A DNA stretch of 28,877 nucleotides, from contig JAUXSZ010000180.1 in NCBI GenBank assembly GCA_030679635.1, positions 1-28,877 on the forward strand, in the 5' to 3' direction. The notes below the pieces were generated by a model that was given only the letters and a program-made list of their open reading frames with translations, searched no databases and was not told the DNA's origin. Below, piece by piece: positions 16,731-25,956 of this stretch (position 1 is its first letter; each line of letters begins with the position of its first letter). The position numbers were made by a program, and so were the translations under genes. Source of the DNA: Sulfuricurvum sp. (lineage in GTDB: Bacteria; Campylobacterota; Campylobacteria; Campylobacterales; Sulfurimonadaceae).

Positions 16731-17318
16731 ATGTTTGAAGCGATTGCTTTTTATCTGTTTGCGGCGTTAACCATTGGGATGTTTACGATCACCGTGATGA
16801 CGTCACAGGCGTTGTATGCATTGACAGCGATGGCGGCTGGTATGATCTTTATCTCAGCTTTCTTTTTTATTTTGGGGGCTGATTTTTTAGGTGTCATCCA
16901 AATCATCGTTTACACCGGTGCCGTTATGGCACTGTATGCCTTTGGTATGATGTTTTTTGACACAACGCGCACAATGGTAGAAAAACGGGAGAATCCGAGA
17001 GTGATATTCCTCTTGGGCGTATTGGCTGCTACCCTGGTGGTCTTTATTCTGATTTCTCCGATCGTCTCCGGTCATCTGGAAGCGCGCTATCCGATTGATG
17101 CGGCTGTCGGGAACTCTCAAGCGATCGGGATGATTTTATTCACCAAATATTTGGTTCCGTTTGAAGTAGCCGCAGTCATGTTGCTGGTTGCGATGATTGC
17201 CGGTATCGTATTGGCGGGCAAGAAAATGGATAAATCACTGACATTGATGGCCGAAGAGGAGATTGCGCGGATAAGCGCAATTCAAACCAGCCAAGATGCA
17301 AAAGAAGGAGTCCACTAA
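16731..17318 (+). CDS. nuoJ: NADH-quinone oxidoreductase subunit J
   Basis: Membrane subunit (ND6 type) of 195 residues with five predicted helices. The third helix carries the conserved GVIQIIVYTGAVMALYAFG segment, where a pi-bulge lies in known structures. The C-terminal 35 residues are charged and probably cytoplasmic. The ATG has AAGGAG eight bases upstream. The last base of its stop codon is the first base of the nuoK start. Confidence 0.97.
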   Translation: MFEAIAFYLFAALTIGMFTITVMTSQALYALTAMAAGMIFISAFFFILGADFLGVIQIIVYTGAVMALYAFGMMFFDTTRTMVEKRENPRVIFLLGVLAATLVVFILISPIVSGHLEARYPIDAAVGNSQAIGMILFTKYLVPFEVAAVMLLVAMIAGIVLAGKKMDKSLTLMAEEEIARISAIQTSQDAKEGVH

Positions 17319-17623
17319 TGGAAATAACGTTAGCCCACTACTTGGTACTCTCGGGGGTACTGTTTGCTATTGGCCTGATCGGGGTAATGCGTCGTAAAAA
17401 TCTGCTCATGCTTTTTTTTGCAACGGAAATATTGCTGAACGCAACCAACATAGGTTTTGCGGCAATTTCTCATTATTACAACGATTTAACCGGTCAGATG
17501 TTTGCGTTTTTCATTATTGCAATCGCAGCGTCTGAAGTTGCCGTTGGACTGGGTCTGTTAATCGTATGGTACAAACGTACCGGCAAGATTGATCTTGATA
17601 TCATGACATCGATGAGAGGGTAA
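17318..17623 (+). CDS. nuoK: NADH-quinone oxidoreductase subunit K
   Basis: Small membrane subunit (ND4L type) of 101 residues, three helices. The two buried glutamates that form part of the proton path are present: Glu37 in FFATEILLNATN and Glu73 in AASEVAVGL. Its start overlaps the nuoJ stop by one base (TAATG), with AAGGAG upstream. Three bases separate it from nuoL. Confidence 0.98.
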   Translation: MEITLAHYLVLSGVLFAIGLIGVMRRKNLLMLFFATEILLNATNIGFAAISHYYNDLTGQMFAFFIIAIAASEVAVGLGLLIVWYKRTGKIDLDIMTSMRG

Positions 17624-17626
17624 AGA

Positions 17627-19522
17627 ATGGAAATCTATTTATACATTGCACTTTTTGCGCCGTTGGTAGGTTCGCTGTTTGCGGCACTGTTCGGTGCCAC
17701 ACCTAAAACAATGCTAACGGGCATCGTTGCATCAGGATTGTTGTTTCTTTCATTGGTAAGCAGTGCGATACTGCTTAACTACGTCATGATGGGTCATACC
17801 GTTCATGTTGAGATGATGACATGGATAGCCACGGGAGATCTTTATATCCCTTATGGATTTGTTGTGGATCAAGTGAGCGTTGTTATGATGATGGTCGTTA
17901 CCATCGTTTCCACCGTTGTGCATGTCTATTCCATCGGATATATGGATCATGACAAAGGGTTTAACCGCTTCTTCTCGTATCTCTCTGCGTTCGTTTTCTC
18001 GATGATGGTACTCGTTATGAGCGATAACTTCGCAGGGTTGTTCATCGGATGGGAAGGGGTAGGGCTGTGCTCATGGCTCCTGATCGGTTTTTGGTACCAT
18101 AAAGAATCGGCTACTTGGGCCGCAAACGAAGCGTTTATCATGAACCGTATTGCCGACTTGGCAATGCTGATCGGTATTTTTATCATCTATTGGAATATCG
18201 GATCGCTGCAGTACGATGTTGTGTTTGCTGAGATTGCCAATCTCCCTATGCCCATCATTACGTGGATCGGTATCTTTCTCTTCATCGGCGCAATGGGTAA
18301 ATCGGCACAGTTTCCGCTTCATACATGGCTTGCGGATGCGATGGAAGGTCCTACTCCCGTCTCTGCACTGATTCACGCCGCTACCATGGTTACGGCCGGC
18401 GTTTATCTCGTGGTACGCGCAAATCCTGTCTATGATCTTATTCCGGATGTGGGACTCTTTATTGCAAGCCTTGGTGCTTTCGTGGCTATTTTTGCGGCTT
18501 CTATGGCACTTGTAAACCGCGACATGAAACGGATTATCGCCTATTCAACTCTTTCACAACTGGGTTACATGTTCGTAGCGGCCGGTTTGGGAGCTTATTG
18601 GGTAGCACTGTTCCACCTTATGGCACACGCCTTTTTCAAAGCGCTGCTGTTTCTCGGTGCGGGGAATGTTATGCATGCAATGCACAATGAACTTGATCCG
18701 TTCAAAATGGGGGGATTGCGAAAAGTGATGAAGGGTACCTTTATTATGATGACGCTTGCCTCCGTCGCACTTGCGGGTATTTATCCATTTGCTGGATTTT
18801 TCTCAAAAGATTTGATTTTAGAGGCAGCTTTTGTTGAAAATCATTACATTATTTACGCCGTATTACTGTTTACAGCAGGGTTAACGGCATTTTATTCCTT
18901 TAGACTGGTTGCGTTGATTTTCCATGGTGAAGAGAGATATAAACTCTTTGGTATTCATCCGCATGAAGCGTATAAATTTATGCTTGTTGCTATGGCCCCA
19001 TTGTTGATTTTGGCGATTATTGCCGGTTCATTCAAGCTTTCCTATTTTGAATTGGTCACGAATTTATTACCGGCGGTCGAGTATCATATTCATCATCCAA
19101 TGACGTATTGGATGATAACGATAGGGACACAGCTTTTTGTTATTTTAGCGGTCCTTTTGGCGTATAAAAAATACGCATCATGGAGCAGCGTTCCCGATGG
19201 AACCTCAAAACTAGAGAATTGTTTCTGTTACAAACTATTGAGCAATCAATACTACATACCGAAACTTTACGAAGAGCTGTTTTCGAAACCGTACCGAGAG
19301 CTTTCACGAATCGCCTGGAAACAAATCGATCTCAAAATCGTTGACGCAACGGTCGATGGAATCGCGAATCTCATCTATCAAACAGGTGAAAAAACACATA
19401 CCATGCAAAATGGTAATCTCTCCAGCATGTTGCGTTGGATGGTTATCGGTTTAGTGGTTTTATTGGTACTAGCTGTCGCATTTACTGTCGGATATAACGC
19501 AGTAACTATGCGGGCAATGTAA
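17627..19522 (+). CDS. nuoL: NADH-quinone oxidoreductase subunit L
   Basis: The distal antiporter-like, proton-pumping subunit (ND5 type), 631 residues with many hydrophobic helices. Signatures: DNFAGLFIGWEGVGLCSWLLIGFWY in the N-terminal part, the core MEGPTPVSALIHAATMVTAG, KRIIAYSTLSQLGYM, and HAFFKALLFLGAGNVMHA with its key Lys and His. The C-terminal region (from about 530) ends in a last membrane helix, as expected for the subunit with the long lateral helix. The nuoL stop codon lies within the ribosome binding site of nuoM. Confidence 0.98.
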   Translation: MEIYLYIALFAPLVGSLFAALFGATPKTMLTGIVASGLLFLSLVSSAILLNYVMMGHTVHVEMMTWIATGDLYIPYGFVVDQVSVVMMMVVTIVSTVVHVYSIGYMDHDKGFNRFFSYLSAFVFSMMVLVMSDNFAGLFIGWEGVGLCSWLLIGFWYHKESATWAANEAFIMNRIADLAMLIGIFIIYWNIGSLQYDVVFAEIANLPMPIITWIGIFLFIGAMGKSAQFPLHTWLADAMEGPTPVSALIHAATMVTAGVYLVVRANPVYDLIPDVGLFIASLGAFVAIFAASMALVNRDMKRIIAYSTLSQLGYMFVAAGLGAYWVALFHLMAHAFFKALLFLGAGNVMHAMHNELDPFKMGGLRKVMKGTFIMMTLASVALAGIYPFAGFFSKDLILEAAFVENHYIIYAVLLFTAGLTAFYSFRLVALIFHGEERYKLFGIHPHEAYKFMLVAMAPLLILAIIAGSFKLSYFELVTNLLPAVEYHIHHPMTYWMITIGTQLFVILAVLLAYKKYASWSSVPDGTSKLENCFCYKLLSNQYYIPKLYEELFSKPYRELSRIAWKQIDLKIVDATVDGIANLIYQTGEKTHTMQNGNLSSMLRWMVIGLVVLLVLAVAFTVGYNAVTMRAM

Positions 19523-19532
19523 GGAGCTGTTG

Positions 19533-21080
19533 ATGCAAGAACACATTTTATCGATCTTAATTTTCTTCCCGGCATTGGCAGCAATGCTCGGATTTATTGT
19601 TCATAAAGACAGCGCGAGAGCGTATGGTATTACCGTAGCCGCTATTGAATTTTTTCTCTCTTTGTGGTTGTGGAATCTGTATGATCCTATGACGTCAGGG
19701 ATGCAGTTTATGGAAAAAGCACCGTTGGTCGCCGCATTCGGGATTAATTATCTCGTAGGGATTGACGGAATATCGCTTTTCATCATTATTTTATCGACGT
19801 TTTTTACGATGATCGGAATCGCGTCATTGACGGAGACCCGTCGTGTTAAAGATCTGATTATCACGTTGCTTTTCTTAGAGATGACAATGGTCGGGGTTTT
19901 TGCGGCACTGGATGCGATAGTGTTTTACGTATTCTGGGAACTTTCATTGATTCCGATGTTGTACATTATCGGTGCATGGGGCGGACCGCTTCGTATTTAC
20001 GCGTCTATTAAGTTTTTCTTGTACACCTTTACGGGTTCACTGGTGATGCTCGTCGGTATGCTGTTCATGGCCTATTTTTACTACCAAGCAACGGGACAAT
20101 GGAGTTTTTCCATCTTAGAGTGGTATCGTTTGATCTTGCCTGAGAATTTCCAGCTGTGGCTATTTGCGGCCTTTTTCGTAGGTTTCGCGATCAAAGTACC
20201 GATGTTCCCGTTTCATACGTGGCTCCCATATGCACACGGACAAGCACCAACGATCGGTTCGGTTATCCTTGCGGCGATTTTGCTTAAAATGGGAACCTAT
20301 GCCTTTGTCCGTTTTTCACTACCGTTATTTCCGGATGCTGCGGTCTTTTTTATGTTTCCGATTGCCATTCTCGCGATCATAATGATTGTCTATACGGCGA
20401 TGGTGGCCTACGCGCAAGAAGACATTAAACAAGTCGTTGCGTACAGTTCGGTATCGCACATGGGGGTTATTATCCTCGGTACTTTCGCCCTTAACGTTGA
20501 GGGGATCAGCGGATCCGTTTTCTTGATGATTGCGCACGGAGTGGTTTCCGGTGCGCTCTTCTTGCTCGTCGGGGTCATCTACGACCGCCGTCATACGAAA
20601 CTTATGTCTGAATTCGGCGGACTTGCCTCGGTCATGCCGCGCTATGCGACGATCTTCGGTATCATGATGATGGCCTCTGTGGGCATGCCGTTAACGATCA
20701 ATTTTGTGGGTGAGTTTTTGTCTCTTCTCGGATTTTACAAACAATCTCATGCGTTCACATTAGTAGCGGGAACCGCGATTATTGTCGGGGCTATCTACAT
20801 GTTAAGTGCGTACAAAAAAATGTTTTTTGGAAATGTCACTAAAGATGAGAATAAGAATCTAAAAGATGTGAACAGAACAGAGCTTTTGGCCCTGGTCCCC
20901 CTTGTCATTATTACGATTTGGTTGGGTGTTTATCCGAAACCTGTATTGGAACCTATCAGTAACAGTGTAGAATCAATCGTGCAGTTAATGCATGATAAAG
21001 CGCAAACCAAAGAAGCGCAAGCTCGTATCCCGGATCTTGCCAACCAAGGTGCCATGAATTCACAACAGGAGACACACTAA
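19533..21080 (+). CDS. nuoM: NADH-quinone oxidoreductase subunit M
   Basis: Antiporter-like proton-pumping subunit (ND4 type), 515 residues. Signatures: FYVFWELSLIPMLYIIGAWGG with the essential Glu in helix 5, FAIKVPMFPFHTWLPYAHGQAPTIGSVILA with the key Lys, and YSSVSHMGVIILG. A TTG lies directly before the ATG, but AAGGAG at 19521-19526 is spaced six bases from the ATG at 19533, so I use the ATG. The stop codon overlaps the nuoN start by one base. Confidence 0.97.
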   Translation: MQEHILSILIFFPALAAMLGFIVHKDSARAYGITVAAIEFFLSLWLWNLYDPMTSGMQFMEKAPLVAAFGINYLVGIDGISLFIIILSTFFTMIGIASLTETRRVKDLIITLLFLEMTMVGVFAALDAIVFYVFWELSLIPMLYIIGAWGGPLRIYASIKFFLYTFTGSLVMLVGMLFMAYFYYQATGQWSFSILEWYRLILPENFQLWLFAAFFVGFAIKVPMFPFHTWLPYAHGQAPTIGSVILAAILLKMGTYAFVRFSLPLFPDAAVFFMFPIAILAIIMIVYTAMVAYAQEDIKQVVAYSSVSHMGVIILGTFALNVEGISGSVFLMIAHGVVSGALFLLVGVIYDRRHTKLMSEFGGLASVMPRYATIFGIMMMASVGMPLTINFVGEFLSLLGFYKQSHAFTLVAGTAIIVGAIYMLSAYKKMFFGNVTKDENKNLKDVNRTELLALVPLVIITIWLGVYPKPVLEPISNSVESIVQLMHDKAQTKEAQARIPDLANQGAMNSQQETH

Positions 21081-22585
21081 TGTTAGAGCCAATTCATGTT
21101 TCTCTGGCGTCACTGAACATTACAACATTGGCGCCAATGCTTATCGCTATCGTTGGTGCCCTTGTTATTTTAGGGATTGATTTGGTAAAAGAGGGGCTTC
21201 ACAAGTCTTTTTATGTCATGGTGAGTTTACTCTTTTTGTTACTTGACCTAGGAAGCGTCATTGATTTCGGCAATATTTTTCTGAAAAACGGGCCTATTTT
21301 AGGGATGTTTGACATGATGCTGATTGATGGTCTCGCTATTTTGGGGCAAATCATCATCGTGGTGGGTTCCATGCTGTTTATCCCATTGGCATTGACCTCC
21401 AAGCGTTTTCATGAGTACAATTATCCGGAATACTTTTCCCTTTTCTTGTTCATGATTGCCGGATTCCAATTCATGGTCGCAACCGACAACTTGATCCTCA
21501 TTTTTGTCGGACTTGAAACCGCATCATTGGCATTGTATGCCTTGATTGCATTGCATAACCGATCAAAGTCCTTTGAAGCGGCGGTTAAGTACTTTACGAT
21601 GGGCGCATTGGCCGCAGGTTTTTTCGCATTCGGTTCGATGATTTTTTACGCGATTACCGGTTCTATTGAGATCAATCAAATCGCCTCAGTTTTGGCAGCG
21701 GATCATTACGCCAATATTGGCTATGTTCTCGTAGCGGTCTCTTTTTTATTGGCCGCATTTGGATTCAAACTCTCAATGGTCCCCTTTCATACATGGACAC
21801 CCGATGTCTATGAGGGGTCAAGCGCTGCACTGGCAGGGTACATGTCAATCGTCCCGAAGATTGCAGGGTTTATTGTCGCTATGCGTCTGTTTGAATTTTT
21901 GGTCCATAGCGGTGTTGTATGGCTTCAAGTGGTTCTGTACATTGCCGTAGTCATTACGATGACGGCATCCAATATTTGGGCTATGGTACAAACCGATGTT
22001 AAGCGGATGTTGGCATACAGCTCCATCTCCCATGCCGGTTTTGTCATGGCTGCCATATTAATCGGTACAACGCAATCCAATACGGCCCTTTTCTTGTACT
22101 GGGCGTTGTTTAGCTTTACGAATCTTGGTGCCTTTACCATGTTATGGGTCAGCCGACAGAAAAATCTTCTCCCGGGTCAGAGTTCAGACCATCCGTATGA
22201 AAAATTTGCCGGTTTGGTAAAAACGATGCCGATGGCCGCTATCATGATGGCCTTGTTTATGCTCTCACTTGCGGGAATTCCACCGTTTGGATTGTTTTGG
22301 GGTAAGATCTATATTATTGCTTCTGCCGTAACGGGAGGCTATACGGTTCTCGCCCTGATCATGGCATTGAATTCGGCGATTGCCGCGTATTATTATCTTA
22401 AATTGATTGTTTTCATGTTTATGAAAGAACCGGTTACCGGGTATGAAAAGTATTATTTCACGAATGCATCTCTTTCGCTTAAAACCATTATCGGGATCGC
22501 TGCAATAGGGACTATTTTCGCCGTTTTTGCGGTGAACCCACTTTTGAAGGTCATCACCTTATTCGTGTATAATAGCGGTTATTAA
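21080..22585 (+). CDS. nuoN: NADH-quinone oxidoreductase subunit N
   Basis: The third antiporter-like subunit (ND2 type), 501 residues. Signatures: IFVGLETASLALYALIAL with the helix-5 Glu, FGFKLSMVPFHTWTPDVYEGSS with the key Lys, YSSISHAGFVMAA, and LSLAGIPPFGLFWGK near the C-terminus. It is the last nuo gene. A strong promoter-like sequence lies within its final 45 bases and probably serves pflA. The start overlaps the nuoM stop as TAATG, with AGGAGA upstream. Confidence 0.98.
   Translation: MLEPIHVSLASLNITTLAPMLIAIVGALVILGIDLVKEGLHKSFYVMVSLLFLLLDLGSVIDFGNIFLKNGPILGMFDMMLIDGLAILGQIIIVVGSMLFIPLALTSKRFHEYNYPEYFSLFLFMIAGFQFMVATDNLILIFVGLETASLALYALIALHNRSKSFEAAVKYFTMGALAAGFFAFGSMIFYAITGSIEINQIASVLAADHYANIGYVLVAVSFLLAAFGFKLSMVPFHTWTPDVYEGSSAALAGYMSIVPKIAGFIVAMRLFEFLVHSGVVWLQVVLYIAVVITMTASNIWAMVQTDVKRMLAYSSISHAGFVMAAILIGTTQSNTALFLYWALFSFTNLGAFTMLWVSRQKNLLPGQSSDHPYEKFAGLVKTMPMAAIMMALFMLSLAGIPPFGLFWGKIYIIASAVTGGYTVLALIMALNSAIAAYYYLKLIVFMFMKEPVTGYEKYYFTNASLSLKTIIGIAAIGTIFAVFAVNPLLKVITLFVYNSGY
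22544..22573 (+). promoter_or_regulatory. candidate pflA promoter inside the nuoN 3' end
   Basis: A perfect TATAAT at 22568-22573 is preceded, 18 bp away, by TTGAAG at 22544-22549. This is the closest match to a sigma70 consensus I found in the window. The predicted start is about 28 bases before the pflA start codon, with AAGGG at 22598-22602 as ribosome binding site. It lies wholly in coding sequence, so some bases may be constrained by nuoN instead. Confidence 0.55.
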
Positions 22586-22607
22586 CTCTAAAATATAAGG
22601 GAAAAGC

Positions 22608-24965
22608 TTGAAACACTGGTTACTACTTTCCCTCTGGCTTCCTTTGAGCGCGTTGGATCTCTCCATCCAAAGCGGAAAAGAGGATGCCAAACCTTACAGT
22701 ATTCTACATTTACGGGATACAGCCCCCTTTTCGTGTGTGCCTAAGCACAATGATTTTAACGAGATCATACGGATTGAGTGCGAGATCCCAAAATCATCAA
22801 AACACCCTTTTCCCCCGATTCATAATACCCATTTTACCGTTGAGTATAAAACGTCTCCTGCAGGTTACACGATTGTTATCACCCCAAAAACAAAAATATC
22901 CCTTTATTCCGATGGCTTTGATTTGCGCAAAGAGCCGCAGGTATATGTTTCAAGCGCACGACAAACCAATCGTTGGAGCGTGGTCGGATATAGCGATAAA
23001 ATGCCGATGCTCCCCTCCGTTCAAGAGAATCCTAACGCACTGAACCTCCCGATTAGAATAGCAAAAGAGAGTTACCCCTATGTAGGGGGACTGGATTTAA
23101 CAGGGAATCCAATCCGGATGAAACGGGTTCAGGATGTTAATGACTATATGGAGCTGAAAAAAGCGTATAACAATAAAGATTATTCCAAAACATTATTGAT
23201 GGCGAAAAAAACGTTAGAAAGATACCCCGATACCATTTTCAAAAACGAATTGTTCCTCTATCAAATTCGCTCTCTGCACAAGACGGGAGAAAACGAGAAG
23301 CTTTTGGGATTATCAAAACAGTTCATCCGTCAATATTCAGGGGATGCCGGTATTCCTGAAGTGCTGGCCTATACGGCTAAGGCCTATAGTGAAATGGGAC
23401 AAGATAACTACTCAGACTTCTTTTATGACCGGTTATTTTCCGAAAACAGCGAGACTCCGTTTGCAACACAAGGGATGTTTTTTAAAGCGGAGCACTTAGA
23501 ACTTTCGGGGAGTTCCAAAAAAGCTGCCCAATATTATCGTCAAGTATTAGAGCAAACGAAAGATGTTGAGCTGGCATCCGCTGCCGCGTTTAAATTGTCG
23601 AAGATGGAAATAGCACTGGGGCATCTTGATAATGCGAAATCCTATATTGAAAAAATAGTAGGTGCGAATCCCGGTTATTTTGCCAAAATTCGAGAACAAT
23701 CGGTTGCCATGATTAATACCTTTATCGAGAGAAAAAGTCCGAAGATTGCAGCAAAAATTACGCTGTGTTTAATGGATTCGGCTGTCAAAAAATCGGAAGA
23801 ACATGAGGTACTGCTCAAAAACTTAGGATTGCTCTATGCGGCAGCCGGGGACAGAGAGAAAGCCCTTAACCGTTTTAATGAGTACCTTCGCTTATTCCCC
23901 CATGGTGAGGGGTTGGATCAAGTTAGACGGGCCAAAGACGGATTGTTTTTTGAGAAAAGTGAACCGAAAGGGTCCGCAGGAATAGAAAAATACAATGATT
24001 TGATTGATCGCTATGGAAATGATTCGGTAGGACAAAAAGCATTGTATAAAAAAGCGCAGCTTTTATTTAAAGAAGAAAAATATCAAAGTGTGCTCGATAG
24101 TGAGAGTGATTTGTATCGGTTGAACAGTAAGGAGTTTCCGGAGGTTAATACGATTATCGGGCAAAGCGCCGTTGCCCTCACGAAGCAAAAGCTAGAAGCC
24201 CTTAAATGTGCAGAAGCGATGTCGCTGCATAAAATGTATCGAGTAAAGCTACTTCCACAGTGGGATGGATTGACGTTTGATTGCGCGCTCCGGATGGGGA
24301 ACTTTCCGTTGGCCAAAAAGCTGGCTACTCCCCACTTAAAATCACCCACGATTGCGGAGCGTCAGATTTGGCTTTCACGATTGACCAAAGTACATTATGA
24401 GCTGGGAGAATACAAAGAGGCGATCCGCTCAGGAAAAGAGCTGGTGACCCTGCTTCAGGCACAAAAAAATCCACCGTTGAATACTATCTACCGCACGCTG
24501 TTTGATACGGCACAACGTATGGGCGATGATGTGAAGATGATTGAATACATCAAAGGGTGCGAGAGCGCATTCGGCAATGACTTTGCCGATATCGAACGTT
24601 ATACCCAAATGGTGAGCGTGGGGTTAAAACGTAAAGATGAAGCGATTGTTCAAAACTATGCCAATCGGGTAACGGCATTGCAAAATCGTACTAAAACCTA
24701 TACGCAATCACCCTTCATCGAGTTTACCCTTGCACAATCGTTGATGAACCAAGAGAAGAACAATGACGCTCTTCAAATATTAAAGAGTTTGAACGGCCGA
24801 AAATTAAACAGTGAGAAACGATCGCGTCAACACTATCTTATCGGCTCCTTGGCGATGAAAATGGGAAAAACGGCTGAAGCGAAAAAGTCGTTTAACGCGA
24901 GTATCAACGCAGACCCAAAATCGGCTTGGGGCAAGCTTGCTAAAGATGCATTAGGATTGTTCTAA
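22608..24965 (+). CDS. pflA: flagellar motor accessory protein PflA (TPR-rich)
   Basis: A 785-residue secreted protein that I assign to PflA (paralysed flagellum A), a periplasmic component of the Campylobacterota flagellar motor scaffold needed for torque. Support: an N-terminal signal peptide (KHWLLLSLWLPLSAL), a beta-rich N-terminal 150 residues, then a long run of helical hairpins with TPR character (for example AAGDREKALNRFNEYLRLFP and LGEYKEAIRSGKEL), ending in a TPR-like LGSLAMKMGKTAEAKKSF-type unit. In C. jejuni and H. pylori pflA also follows nuoN directly, and the length matches. It begins with TTG (AAGGG upstream). The 3' end overlaps the end of miaA, on the other strand, by 15 bases. 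The family call relies on context and architecture rather than catalytic motifs. Confidence 0.88.
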   Translation: MKHWLLLSLWLPLSALDLSIQSGKEDAKPYSILHLRDTAPFSCVPKHNDFNEIIRIECEIPKSSKHPFPPIHNTHFTVEYKTSPAGYTIVITPKTKISLYSDGFDLRKEPQVYVSSARQTNRWSVVGYSDKMPMLPSVQENPNALNLPIRIAKESYPYVGGLDLTGNPIRMKRVQDVNDYMELKKAYNNKDYSKTLLMAKKTLERYPDTIFKNELFLYQIRSLHKTGENEKLLGLSKQFIRQYSGDAGIPEVLAYTAKAYSEMGQDNYSDFFYDRLFSENSETPFATQGMFFKAEHLELSGSSKKAAQYYRQVLEQTKDVELASAAAFKLSKMEIALGHLDNAKSYIEKIVGANPGYFAKIREQSVAMINTFIERKSPKIAAKITLCLMDSAVKKSEEHEVLLKNLGLLYAAAGDREKALNRFNEYLRLFPHGEGLDQVRRAKDGLFFEKSEPKGSAGIEKYNDLIDRYGNDSVGQKALYKKAQLLFKEEKYQSVLDSESDLYRLNSKEFPEVNTIIGQSAVALTKQKLEALKCAEAMSLHKMYRVKLLPQWDGLTFDCALRMGNFPLAKKLATPHLKSPTIAERQIWLSRLTKVHYELGEYKEAIRSGKELVTLLQAQKNPPLNTIYRTLFDTAQRMGDDVKMIEYIKGCESAFGNDFADIERYTQMVSVGLKRKDEAIVQNYANRVTALQNRTKTYTQSPFIEFTLAQSLMNQEKNNDALQILKSLNGRKLNSEKRSRQHYLIGSLAMKMGKTAEAKKSFNASINADPKSAWGKLAKDALGLF

Positions 24966-25850
24966 AAGCGTTGTACCCATAGAGAGAAGCTCATCACTGC
25001 TGCCGCTTGCAGAAAGGGTGAATTGATGGGTATTGAAGGTTTGCTGCCGCTTTGCAAGCTGTGCCGTATGGGTTGATATATTCTCCGCCAATTGTTTTTT
25101 TGACCATTTCCCATCCAGATACTCAAGCGTTTCGATAATCCCTATGGCTTTCATGCTGTTTGGGCGGCGTCCATAAAGCTGCTCACACTGCGCCACTTCA
25201 TCAATCAGTCCCGCCTCTATCATCTTCTGCGTCCGTTTAGAGATCCGATCACGCAACACTCCTCGGTCCATTTCGATATTGAGGATAGGACACTTCTGTA
25301 TGATTGCTACGGGGGGATGTGTTTTGAACCATTGTGAGGGCGGAGTCTTGGTTTGGAGATACAGATGAAGCATTTTTTCAATGCGGTATTGATCGGAGTT
25401 CGTAATAGTGTTCATGGTCACGGGATCGATTTCGGCTAAAAATCGGTGCGCTTCGTCCAGATTATTGAGAAGAAGGGAGGCCTCTTCCCGGACAGATTCC
25501 GTGATACTTGGGACATACGACAACCCATCCACCATACTTTTGAGATAAAAACTGCTTCCGCCGACAATGATCAAATTTTTACGGCGCTCTTGGGCATGGG
25601 TTAGGGCACGGTGGTACTCATGGATGAACGTAAAAACATTGGCCGATTCGTTTGGCTTCAGACAATCGATCCCGAAATGGTTAACAAGTGTGAGTTCGTC
25701 ATGAGAAGGTTTGGCGGAGGCGATATTGATCTCCGAATATACGGCGAGGGAATCAATGGAGAGGATAACGGCATTGTGCGAAAGGGCCAGCGTCAATGCA
25801 AGATCACTTTTTCCCGAAGCGGTAGAACCGATGATTGCCAATTGTTTCAT
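24951..25850 (-). CDS. miaA: tRNA dimethylallyltransferase
   Basis: Transfers a dimethylallyl group to A37 of tRNAs that read codons starting with U; 299 residues, cytoplasmic. The P-loop GSTASGKS lies at residues 8-15, followed by SIDSLAVYSEINIASAKPS (the catalytic Asp33 region), VGGSSFYLKSMVDGL, and the C-terminal YGRRPNSMKAIGIIE segment typical of MiaA. The frame stays open upstream for 94 codons, but that part overlaps mqnP and has no family resemblance; the Met at 25850 places the P-loop correctly. No ribosome binding site precedes it, and a TATAAT lies only seven bases upstream. It overlaps the end of pflA tail to tail. Confidence 0.96.
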   Translation of the reverse strand: MKQLAIIGSTASGKSDLALTLALSHNAVILSIDSLAVYSEINIASAKPSHDELTLVNHFGIDCLKPNESANVFTFIHEYHRALTHAQERRKNLIIVGGSSFYLKSMVDGLSYVPSITESVREEASLLLNNLDEAHRFLAEIDPVTMNTITNSDQYRIEKMLHLYLQTKTPPSQWFKTHPPVAIIQKCPILNIEMDRGVLRDRISKRTQKMIEAGLIDEVAQCEQLYGRRPNSMKAIGIIETLEYLDGKWSKKQLAENISTHTAQLAKRQQTFNTHQFTLSASGSSDELLSMGTTLLEQS

Positions 25851-25857
25851 AAGTCGT

Positions 25858-25863
25858 ATTATA
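25858..25863 (-). promoter_or_regulatory. miaA: -10 element immediately before miaA
   Basis: On the minus strand TATAAT (25863 down to 25858) ends seven bases before the miaA ATG (25850). A transcript starting at the usual distance would begin at or next to the ATG, so the mRNA would be leaderless or nearly so. There is no clear -35 box. Confidence 0.45.
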
Positions 25864-25915
25864 CCCTGAAGGGCACAAGAACCTCTCTTGCGGTACTGAC
25901 AAAGAGAAATTACGG

Positions 25916-25921
25916 TAAAAT
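25916..25921 (+). promoter_or_regulatory. mqnP: candidate -10 element for mqnP
   Basis: TAAAAT at 25916-25921 lies 35 bases before the GTG start of mqnP, in the 106-bp divergent gap with miaA. A TTGCGG at 25889-25894 is a possible -35 at a long spacing of 21 bp. The surrounding AT-rich stretch allows other readings. Confidence 0.35.
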
Positions 25922-25956
25922 AGAAATTATTAATGAAAAAATAGAGAAGGAAAGCC

